A stretch of 5,672 bases of DNA, taken from positions 1 through 5,672 of the forward strand of contig JASHYQ010000241.1 in NCBI GenBank assembly GCA_030042955.1, written 5' to 3'. This document shows, one piece after another, positions 1 through 5,672 of this stretch (position 1 is its first letter; each line of letters starts with the position of its first letter). The notes beneath the pieces are model-generated. The model ran no database searches, was not told where the DNA came from, and worked only from the letters and a program-made list of their open reading frames with translations. Origin of the DNA: Thermoplasmata archaeon. GTDB taxonomy: Archaea > Thermoplasmatota > Thermoplasmata > Lutacidiplasmatales > UBA184. The position numbers were made by a program, and so were the translations under genes.

Positions 1-1878
1 TTCCACGAGACGGAGTCCAGGACGAGCGGCACCCGGATCGTGGTGGCGTCCACCGCCGAAGCGGCGGCCAACACCTCGCGGGTCCTCGAGCTCGCCGGTG
101 CGGCTCTCCAGTCGTACGGAGAGTTCTACGGGGTCGCCTATCCTCTCCCCAAACTGCACCTGGTGGCGCTCACGGACTTCTGGGCGGGGATGGAGAACTG
201 GGGGGCGATCGCCGGGGATGACGGGTACTTCGCATTTGGCCCCTCCACGAGCCCCACGAGCGTGCGCATGGCGGTGGAGACGATCGCCCATGAGATCGCC
301 CACCAGTGGTTCGGAGACCTCGTGACCCTGTACGATTGGAACGACCTCTGGCTCAACGAGTCGTTCGCGATGTTCGTCACGTCCAAGATCACGGACCGGG
401 CCCACCTTCGGGACGACGCGTGGGGCGAGTTCATGATTCGGACCCGACGCGGGGGGTTCGCCGACTCGCTCCGCGCAGCGCACCCGGTGGGGCCGGAGTC
501 CATGAACCAGCGGGAAATCATGGCCCGAGCCGACGACATCACCTACTTCAAGGGGGGGCAGCTCCTGCGCATGATCGAGGGGTACCTCGGGCCGGACGGG
601 TTCCAGCGGGGGATCTCGGCCTACCTTCGCAAGCATGCCTACGGGAACGCCCGGAGCGAGGACCTTTGGCGGGCGCTCGAGGAGACCTCGGGACGGAGGG
701 TCACCTCGGTCATGCGGGCATGGGTCGACCGCCCGGGCCACCCGGTCGTGGTGGTCGAGGAGGCCGCGGGGGCCCTGAGATTGACACAGCACCGATTCAC
801 CTTCCTCCCGCGCGAAACGGAGGACCCCCCCTGGCCCATCCCCCTCACGTTCGAGATCGCGGGCGAGCGGCGGTCGATGCTCTTCGATTCCCGCGAGGTC
901 GACATGCAGGTCTCCAGAGTTTCGTCGCTCCACCTAAACCCCGGGCACTCCGGATTCTATCGGACCCTCTATCCCCCCGAGCATCGAGCGGCCCTGTTCG
1001 ACCGGCTCGTCCAGGCCGCTCCGCTCGACCGCTGGGGCCTCCTCAACGACGCCCAGGCCTTCCTCCTGTCCGGGGACTACTCTCTGGACGAGTATCTCCG
1101 GGCGGTGCTGGCCGTGCGCTCGGTGACCGATTACATGACCGTCGCCGAAGTCGCGATGGGCCTCGACCAGCTGCTTCCCTTCCTCGGGGACGACGGCTCG
1201 TTCCGGGAGACCTCGCAACGCTTCTACCGGGCCCAGCTCGAGCGACTCGGCTGGTCGGCCCGACCCGACGAGCCGGACACCTCGGGCGTGCTCCGGGAAA
1301 TGGTCGCCTCTGGCCTCGCCGAAGTGGACGACGCCGTGGCCCGGGACTTCGCGCGTCGGTTCGGGCGCATCGACTCGGAGGAGCCTGCCCTGCGGCCCGC
1401 GATCGCCTGGGCCTACGCCCGCCACGGAGGCCCCGAGGCGCTCGACCACCTCTTGGCCCGCGCGAAATCGGTCTCCACCGACGACGCCTTTCACGCCGTG
1501 TGCGCCCTCGGGGGCCTGCCCGAACGTGGCCTGCTGGCCCGGGCGTTGTCCGAGGTCTTTGCGCCAGGGATCCGCCTCGGCGACACCATGTATCTCCTCA
1601 TCCACATCTCGCGAAACCTGGAGGCACGGGATGCGCTCTGGGAGTGGATGACCCAGAACCTCCGGGAGTACGAGCGCCGCGCCAAGGGGAGCTTCCTACT
1701 CTCCTTGATGCTTCAGCTCGCAATCCCGCCCGTCGGAATCGCCCGCTCCGACGAGGTGCGCGAGTACTTCCGTCGGGAAGAGTTCCCCGAGGGAAGGGTT
1801 GGGATAGCGAAGGGGCTGGAGCTGATGGAGGCCTTCACCCGTCTACGGTCCCGGATCCCCTCGCTCGCCTCGAAGTAG
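1..1878 (+). CDS. M1 family zinc aminopeptidase, 5' end cut by window edge
   Basis: Zinc metallo-aminopeptidase that removes N-terminal residues from peptides. Archaeal relatives (tricorn-interacting factors F2/F3) act in the cytoplasm on peptides made by the proteasome and tricorn protease. The frame is open back to base 1 with no stop, so the gene starts upstream. Counting from base 1, 625 residues are present. Seen: the exopeptidase motif as AGMEN at residues 62-66 (bases 184-198), the zinc site HEIAH at 97-101 followed 18 residues later by Glu120 in LNESFA, and the transition-state Tyr182 in ITYFKGG (bases 544-546). A GFYRTLY motif near residues 318-324 marks the domain after the catalytic core, and a helical ERAP1-like C-terminal region runs to the stop. 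Family members are about 780-850 residues, so roughly 200 N-terminal residues (the beta-sandwich domain) probably lie outside. The gene converges on the hydroxy-acid oxidase. The M1 family call is very secure; the in vivo substrate is unknown. Confidence 0.96.
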   Translation, partial: FHETESRTSGTRIVVASTAEAAANTSRVLELAGAALQSYGEFYGVAYPLPKLHLVALTDFWAGMENWGAIAGDDGYFAFGPSTSPTSVRMAVETIAHEIAHQWFGDLVTLYDWNDLWLNESFAMFVTSKITDRAHLRDDAWGEFMIRTRRGGFADSLRAAHPVGPESMNQREIMARADDITYFKGGQLLRMIEGYLGPDGFQRGISAYLRKHAYGNARSEDLWRALEETSGRRVTSVMRAWVDRPGHPVVVVEEAAGALRLTQHRFTFLPRETEDPPWPIPLTFEIAGERRSMLFDSREVDMQVSRVSSLHLNPGHSGFYRTLYPPEHRAALFDRLVQAAPLDRWGLLNDAQAFLLSGDYSLDEYLRAVLAVRSVTDYMTVAEVAMGLDQLLPFLGDDGSFRETSQRFYRAQLERLGWSARPDEPDTSGVLREMVASGLAEVDDAVARDFARRFGRIDSEEPALRPAIAWAYARHGGPEALDHLLARAKSVSTDDAFHAVCALGGLPERGLLARALSEVFAPGIRLGDTMYLLIHISRNLEARDALWEWMTQNLREYERRAKGSFLLSLMLQLAIPPVGIARSDEVREYFRREEFPEGRVGIAKGLELMEAFTRLRSRIPSLASK

Positions 1879-1918
1879 GCACGCTCCCCCGGCACCGGCG
1901 TGGAGGCCCCCGGGTTCT

Positions 1919-3010
1919 TCACCAGCGCTCGGCGCCGAGCAGGGTGCGGTCGATTTCGGAGAGCTTACGTCGACCGACGAGCGCCATGTCCGTGGCGAGC
2001 TCGCTGGTGAGCAGCGAGAGAAGGTGGCGGACGCCAGCTTCCCCGCCGAGGGCCAGCGCCCAGAGGACCGGGCGACCGATGCCGACGCCGCGAGCCCCCA
2101 GGGCGAGCGCCATCAGCACGTCGCTCCCCCGGCGCACTCCGCTGTCAAAGTAGACCTCGACCTCGGAGCCCACCGACCGGACGACCTCGGGAAGCGCCTC
2201 CAGCGCAGCCTGGGCGGCGTTGAGTTGGCGTCCCCCGTGGTTCGAAACGACCACCGCTCGGGCCCCGTGGGTGACGGCCCGACGAGCATCCTCTCCGGTG
2301 AGGATCCCCTTCACCACGACCGGAAGCCGGGTGATCGATTGGAGGTCGTCCAGCACGTTCCACGTTGCGCCGGCGTCCCTTCGAAGCGTGTAGTGACCGG
2401 CCCCACCCTTCGGGAAGCGATCCGGGGCGAGGATCTCGCTGCCGCTCCCGACTGGGGCGTCCTCGGCGATCACGAACCCCCGCTCGACGAGGCGGTCGCG
2501 CGGTCCCAGGACCGGCATGTCGACGGTGAGCATGAGGGCGGAGTAACCGGCCTTCTCCGCCCGCTCGACGAGTCGTTGGGAGGCCGCGAACTCGGGCTGG
2601 AGATAGAGCTGGAACCACCGTGGCCCCTTCGGCACCGACCGGCCGACCTCCTCGATCGAGCGCGTGGAGAGCGTGCTGAACACCGCCAGCACGTTCGCCG
2701 CGGCGGCGGCCCGCGCGGTCGCCAGTTCCCCGTCGGGATGCAGGAGGCCCTGTCGGGCCATCGGACAGACGAAGAACGGGGCGCTCACCGTTTCGTCGAG
2801 CAGCTTCGTTGTGAGGTCGAGATGGGTCACGTCGATGAGCGCGCGCGGTCGCAGGGTCCGACGCCGGAACGCGTCGCGGTTCGCCCGCATCGCGTCTTCC
2901 TCGGCGGCGCCGGACTGGAGGTAGGCCCAGGCATCGGCAGAAACCACCTTGGCCGCCTCGCTCTCGAGGCCACCCAGGGTCGAGAACGGTACCGGGCTCG
3001 CATCGCTCAC
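1919..3010 (-). CDS. FMN-dependent alpha-hydroxy-acid oxidase/dehydrogenase (lactate/glycolate oxidase family)
   Basis: Flavoenzyme with a TIM-barrel fold that oxidises an L-2-hydroxy acid to the 2-oxo acid, passing electrons to oxygen or another acceptor. The active-site set matches spinach glycolate oxidase. Counting from GTG at 3010 (363 residues): Tyr30 in AWAYLQSG (Tyr24 in the plant enzyme), FQLYL (Tyr129), TVDMP (Asp157), GPRD (Arg164), Lys234 in VVVKGI (Lys230), and catalytic His258 and Arg261 in SNHGGRQL (bases 2237-2239 and 2228-2230). DSGVRRGSD and GIGRP form the FMN phosphate site. An upstream GTG at 3103 would add 31 residues of low-complexity, unconserved sequence. I prefer 3010 because the residue numbering then fits the family closely. 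Leu114 replaces the plant Trp108, so the substrate may differ from glycolate. It lies downstream of, and probably in one transcript with, the MFS gene. Substrate and electron acceptor cannot be read from the sequence. Confidence 0.93.
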   Translation of the reverse strand: MSDASPVPFSTLGGLESEAAKVVSADAWAYLQSGAAEEDAMRANRDAFRRRTLRPRALIDVTHLDLTTKLLDETVSAPFFVCPMARQGLLHPDGELATARAAAAANVLAVFSTLSTRSIEEVGRSVPKGPRWFQLYLQPEFAASQRLVERAEKAGYSALMLTVDMPVLGPRDRLVERGFVIAEDAPVGSGSEILAPDRFPKGGAGHYTLRRDAGATWNVLDDLQSITRLPVVVKGILTGEDARRAVTHGARAVVVSNHGGRQLNAAQAALEALPEVVRSVGSEVEVYFDSGVRRGSDVLMALALGARGVGIGRPVLWALALGGEAGVRHLLSLLTSELATDMALVGRRKLSEIDRTLLGAERW

Positions 3011-3103
3011 GGTCGTGTGTCGGGAAGCGTCCTTGGATGGCCCACCCCGGGATTTGAGAGCATCGCGGGACTCGCGGTAGCTTCGGGCCGAGCCGAGAGC
3101 CAC

Positions 3104-4390
3104 CTAGTCCGGCGGTGCCGGCACGGCCGCCCGATTGGGTGCGATGAGGAGGAGGGCGGGCAATGCGATGAGCGCCAGCAGAGCGAAGAACTCCCAGGCG
3201 GGAGCGTAGCCGGAACGCACCACGACAATGCCAAAGACGACCGCGAAACCCGCGTTGGACAGCAGGTGGGCCGTGTTGATCAACCCCACGTCCACCGCAA
3301 CGCGCCGGGGGTTCGCGCCGGCAAGGTGGGAGGGCATGGTGAACCAGATCGCGAGGAGGGCCCCGTAGAGGAACCCGAGCGTTCCGAAGAGCACGACGAA
3401 CGCGAACTCGGTTGCGAAAGGGATGAGGAAGAACAGGAAAGCGAACGGAACGACAAAAACGGCCCCGACATAGCGCCGGTCGGCGCCCTGCTCCGATGCC
3501 CAGCCCCCGACGACGCTGCCCGGCAATGTCATGAGAAAAGCCGCCGCCGCGACCGTAGCGGCCCACACCAGGCCCCACGAAGGGTGCACCGCGAGAAAGT
3601 AGGTCGACACGAAGCCGATCGCGACGAACGCAGCGCTGGAGACTCCAGTGAGTCCGAGGGCCAAGCCCCAGGTGGAGCGGGACCTTAGGGTGTCGGCGAC
3701 GGCCTGAACGGTGGGGGTCGGCATGCTGGCGGCCTGGCCGACCGGGTCCGGAGGCAGCAGGGCACGGCAAATCAGACACATCACCAGCGCCAAGATGGCG
3801 GCGGAAAGAAGGACTGCCCGCCACCCGAAGGCCACGCCAAGGACCTCCCCGCCCACCAGCCCTAGGGTGCCACCCACGGCCACTCCGCTCGTCACGAAGA
3901 GCCCGATGACCACCGCTCGGGACTGGGTCAGGTAGTACTGGGAGAGCAGGCCAATGGCCGGGACCCAGAACAGGCCGCCTCCAACGCCCGCGATGGCTCG
4001 GAACGCCCCCAATTCGTACGTGGTGCTGGCGACCGAGGCGAGCACGCCGGCGCCCCCGAGAATGGCCAGCCCCAGTAGGACGGTGGTCCGGGCGGTGAAT
4101 CGGTGAGCGATTGCCCCGGCCGGAAGGGAGAAGAGCGCGACGCCCAGTGGAAACGCAGCCAGGATGGCGCCCAGCGCCGGCGGGCTCGCACCGAGCGATT
4201 TGCCGGCGAGAGGAAGCACGATCGCGAGTCCGGTGTAGCTGATCTGGAACGCGATTCCCCCCAGGAACAGGAGGACCGCTCCGGCCATCCGACGATCGGT
4301 GCCCAACGAAGGAGCCTCGCCATTCTTGAGGGGAGGTAGGGTAGATTCAGATTGTGGTGGTAGCGCTTCCCTCGCCGCGGGTCGGTTCAT
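3104..4390 (-). CDS. Major facilitator superfamily (MFS) transporter, 12 transmembrane helices
   Basis: Secondary transporter of the cytoplasmic membrane, 428 residues from ATG at 4390. A polar, proline-rich N-terminal tail of about 34 residues precedes the first helix (AGAVLLFLGGIAFQ). Six hydrophobic segments follow, then a hydrophilic central loop after RALLPPDP, then six more, the standard 6+6 MFS layout. The loop between helices 2 and 3 carries a variant of motif A, GAIAHRFTAR, with His where Asp is usual. Helix 4 has the Arg and Gly-rich pattern RAIAGVGGG, and helix 5 has the Gly-rich SGVAVGGTLG. A GTG at 4447 would add 19 residues, but it lies about 10 bases from the TATA-like element, so it would fall upstream of the expected transcript start. 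A GGGAGG sits only one base before ATG 4390, too close for a standard ribosome binding site. The stop at 3104-3106 abuts a possible GTG of the oxidase gene, suggesting co-transcription. The substrate may be the oxidase's hydroxy acid, by context only. Confidence 0.9.
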   Translation of the reverse strand: MNRPAAREALPPQSESTLPPLKNGEAPSLGTDRRMAGAVLLFLGGIAFQISYTGLAIVLPLAGKSLGASPPALGAILAAFPLGVALFSLPAGAIAHRFTARTTVLLGLAILGGAGVLASVASTTYELGAFRAIAGVGGGLFWVPAIGLLSQYYLTQSRAVVIGLFVTSGVAVGGTLGLVGGEVLGVAFGWRAVLLSAAILALVMCLICRALLPPDPVGQAASMPTPTVQAVADTLRSRSTWGLALGLTGVSSAAFVAIGFVSTYFLAVHPSWGLVWAATVAAAAFLMTLPGSVVGGWASEQGADRRYVGAVFVVPFAFLFFLIPFATEFAFVVLFGTLGFLYGALLAIWFTMPSHLAGANPRRVAVDVGLINTAHLLSNAGFAVVFGIVVVRSGYAPAWEFFALLALIALPALLLIAPNRAAVPAPPD

Positions 4391-4451
4391 GCCTCCCGGC
4401 CGGGCCGGCAACCCACCGCCGCCTACCGGACGGCCCTTGAGCCGCACGAGA

Positions 4452-4462
4452 GGCCATATATC
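4452..4462. promoter_or_regulatory. Possible archaeal TATA box in the divergent promoter region
   Basis: CATATATC at 4455-4462 is the only clear alternating A/T run in the 156-base gap between two divergent genes, in a strongly GC-rich setting. It is nearly palindromic, so it could be read on either strand. Archaeal transcription starts about 25 bases downstream of the TATA centre. That predicts starts near 4485 on the plus strand and near 4433 on the minus strand, giving leaders of about 60 bases to ATG 4547 and about 43 bases to ATG 4390. Purine-rich GAGAGG at 4448-4453 precedes it on the plus strand and could act as a BRE. No transcript data support it. Confidence 0.4.
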
Positions 4463-4546
4463 TCGGGCCTGACATCCCAGAAGCTACGGGGTGCCGCGCT
4501 CGAGGACCCTGGCGGAGTCCTCTCCGGCGTGCGGCGATCGACGAGG

Positions 4547-5248
4547 ATGGAGAAGACCACCCGGTCGTACAGCGACGATTGGTCCGTACCGACCTCCTTT
4601 GGAATCTGGGGTGGCTCGGCCGGGGAGAGGGCTAGGTTGGCATGGGCGATCGCTCGGCGGATCGGGCCCGAGCCGTACTGGTTGAACGTCGAAGAGTCGC
4701 CTCCGGCGCGCGAGCCTGAGGAAGAGGAGGTCCGGAAAGGTATCTCCGACCGTCACTTCTTTGCCATCCAACCGGCGGAGCTGGCGCCGCATAACGACCT
4801 CGGAAACATGGCCAACTGGGTCGTCCGGGACGACACCCCGCAGGACGAGCGGTTGCGCACGCTCGCGGACTTCATGCGCCTCCCGGACCTTGCCCGACGC
4901 CTCCTCGTAAACCGCGCGCCGCTCAGTCCCACCGACGCCCTCGTGATCGCCAACGCCAACCGCACCCAACCCCTGAAGCTGTACTCCGGGGAGGAAGGGT
5001 CCCTACGTCCCCTGTTCGAGGCGACAAATCACTTCTCGATCAGCATCATCATCACCATCACCAACGTCCCGCTCCCGGCGAGCAAAGACGTGGACTACTT
5101 GCTCCAGATCGATCTGGTGGCCCCGGCCCGGACTCGCCCCCCTCACGTGTCGGTCTCCCAAGGGGCTCCCGCCGGGAGGCCGGGGTTGTTCACGGTGGGC
5201 CAGCGGCTGGAGTTCGAGGCCCTGCTGGCTATCCTCCAACCGTACTGA
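4547..5248 (+). CDS. Unrecognised protein, probable degenerate RecA/KaiC-like fold
   Basis: I do not recognise this 233-residue protein as a named family. It has no signal peptide or membrane helix, so it is probably cytoplasmic. ATG 4547 is preferred; a GTG at 4529 adds six residues. Seen: a strand SFGIWGG (17-23) runs into WGGSAGER (21-28) and a helix ARLAWAIARRIG, then a strand YWLNVEE, an order typical of strand 1, P-loop, helix 1 and strand 2 in RecA-type ATPases. The expected Lys and Ser/Thr are Glu27 and Arg28. An acidic, Pro-rich insert (51-61) follows. Later, ALVIANAN (131-138) sits where a Walker B strand would be, without its Asp, followed by a helix, the strand SISIIITIT (164-172) and VDYLLQID (182-189). 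The C-terminus VGQRLEFEALLAIL looks like a closing strand. These features and the resemblance to the convergent gene at 5330 suggest a non-catalytic KaiC/RadA-like protein. That it is a real gene is likely; the fold is an inference. Confidence 0.72.
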   Translation: MEKTTRSYSDDWSVPTSFGIWGGSAGERARLAWAIARRIGPEPYWLNVEESPPAREPEEEEVRKGISDRHFFAIQPAELAPHNDLGNMANWVVRDDTPQDERLRTLADFMRLPDLARRLLVNRAPLSPTDALVIANANRTQPLKLYSGEEGSLRPLFEATNHFSISIIITITNVPLPASKDVDYLLQIDLVAPARTRPPHVSVSQGAPAGRPGLFTVGQRLEFEALLAILQPY

Positions 5249-5260
5249 GGGCGGAGCCCT
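5248..5260 (+). terminator. Short perfect hairpin at the stop codon, possible 3'-end signal
   Basis: AGGGC and GCCCT form a perfect five-base stem with a three-base loop. The stem begins at the last base of the TGA stop of the 4547 gene. No T-run follows, whereas archaeal intrinsic terminators depend mainly on T-runs, and short GC stems are common by chance at this base composition. It could help define or protect the transcript end. Confidence 0.25.
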
Positions 5261-5297
5261 ATCTCGACGGCTAGACCGCCACGCTTCCCCCGGGACC

Positions 5298-5326
5298 CTG
5301 TCCCTCCAAGGCCCTAGGACGGACAG
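5298..5326. repeat. Small inverted repeat in the convergent gap
   Basis: CTGTCC (5298-5303) and GGACAG (5321-5326) are exact inverted copies separated by 17 bases, which contain a further weak CCT/AGG pairing. It lies in the 81-base gap between the two convergent genes, ending just before the stop of the minus-strand gene. Position suggests a bidirectional transcript-end structure, but the stem is short and no T-run is present. Confidence 0.22.
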
Positions 5327-5329
5327 CGG

Positions 5330-5672
5330 CTACTCCGGAGGGAGACCGTCGAGCGCCGGAGAAAGCACCGCAGCGACCGGCCCCACGTCCGCGAGGCGGA
5401 ACGTGCGACCGGTCCGCAGCGGTCCCGAGTCGGGTCCCTTCTCGATCCGGAGAGTGGCCTCTCTCCAGGATCTCAGCCCCGACCCTTCGAGGTGGAGGAC
5501 GTGGTCAAAGTGCAGGTGCGCGACCCTCGCAACGTCCGCGTAGGTAACGAGCAGGCAAACCCCGCCCTCTACGATCGTGCGGAGCACGTGGTCGACCGTC
5601 GCCTCTGGATACAGGTGAACGATCCGATCGCCGTTAGCGAGGGCGATCACGATCGGGGAGGCCGACACGGGT
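5330..5672 (-). CDS. KaiC/RadA-like protein, C-terminal part only (5' end outside window)
   Basis: The frame is open to the window edge. A GTG at 5668-5666 could be read as a start, but it is probably an internal Val, because the related protein at 4547 has about 130 residues before the matching point. About 113 residues are visible. Seen: a strand SPIVIALANGD in the position of a Walker B strand, a helix TVDHVLRTIVEGG, a strand VCLLVTYAD, then HFDHVLHLEG, a pattern seen near the end of KaiC/RadA-like domains where the chain returns to the central sheet. SWREATLRIEKGP follows, with GPLRTGRTFRLADVGPVAAVL at the end, resembling a final beta-hairpin. The layout parallels the convergent 4547 product (PIVIALAN with ALVIANAN, FDHVLHLE with VDYLLQID). 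The P-loop region is not in the window, so ATPase competence cannot be judged. The family assignment is moderate; the gene call is fairly secure. Confidence 0.68.
   Translation of the reverse strand, partial: PVSASPIVIALANGDRIVHLYPEATVDHVLRTIVEGGVCLLVTYADVARVAHLHFDHVLHLEGSGLRSWREATLRIEKGPDSGPLRTGRTFRLADVGPVAAVLSPALDGLPPE

Noticed and set aside
1879..1918. Possible terminator in the gap between the aminopeptidase and oxidase genes
   Set aside because: The repeated CCCCCGG copies are direct rather than inverted, no stable stem forms, and there is no T-run on either strand.
306..2153. A 615-codon open frame on the plus strand overlapping the aminopeptidase and oxidase
   Set aside because: The translation is Arg/Pro/Gly-rich with no recognisable motif and overlaps two genes with clear family signatures. 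Long stop-free frames are expected in other frames of GC-rich genes.
3040..3070. A possible separate promoter for the oxidase (TCAAAT on the minus strand)
   Set aside because: It is too short and too far from an archaeal TATA consensus to support; the position is better explained by co-transcription with the MFS gene.
2024..3824. Long open frames of about 555 codons on each strand across the oxidase and MFS genes
   Set aside because: Both are low-complexity, charged or Arg/Pro-rich translations in the wrong frame relative to two well-supported genes; they are composition artefacts.
4484..4969. A 161-codon minus-strand open frame opposite the 4547 gene
   Set aside because: It has no domain pattern, is Arg/Gly-rich, and lies opposite a frame with regular strand-helix periodicity and a plausible promoter and start.
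5044..5061. A CAT/CAC run that matches a six-histidine tag if read in frame 1
   Set aside because: In the real frame it encodes alternating Ile and Thr of a beta-strand (IIITIT), with natural coding sequence on both sides and no vector sequence. The resemblance is coincidental.

Overview
The window is a GC-rich, densely coded stretch with five protein genes, two of them cut by the window edges. No RNA gene, insertion sequence or CRISPR array was recognised. The most likely host is an archaeon, possibly a GC-rich member of the Thermoplasmatota. The reasons are an M1 aminopeptidase resembling the tricorn-interacting factors, a TATA-like A/T island in an otherwise GC-rich divergent gap, no well-spaced Shine-Dalgarno sequences, and a pair of KaiC/RadA-like proteins. 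This assignment is an inference; a bacterium with M1 and hydroxy-acid oxidase genes is not excluded.

Layout: (1) Bases 1-1878, plus strand: the C-terminal four-fifths or so of a zinc M1 aminopeptidase with its metal and catalytic residues intact. (2) Bases 1919-4390, minus strand: a probable two-gene unit. A 12-helix MFS transporter is transcribed first, followed by an FMN-dependent alpha-hydroxy-acid oxidase. This suggests uptake (or export) and oxidation of a 2-hydroxy acid such as lactate or glycolate. The oxidase converges on the aminopeptidase with a 40-base gap. (3) Bases 4391-4546: a divergent intergenic region with a TATA-like element near 4455-4462 that could serve either strand. (4) Bases 4547-5248, plus strand: an unrecognised 233-residue protein. 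It looks like a RecA/KaiC-type fold whose nucleotide-binding residues have decayed. (5) Bases 5330-5672, minus strand: the C-terminal end of a second protein that appears to be a diverged relative of (4), arranged convergently with it.

The least explained part is the convergent pair at the right end. The two proteins share a recognisable C-terminal pattern, and the complete one appears to lack a functional Walker A motif. They may be non-catalytic regulatory or scaffold members of an archaeal KaiC-like family. The rest of the window looks like ordinary peptide and hydroxy-acid metabolism.
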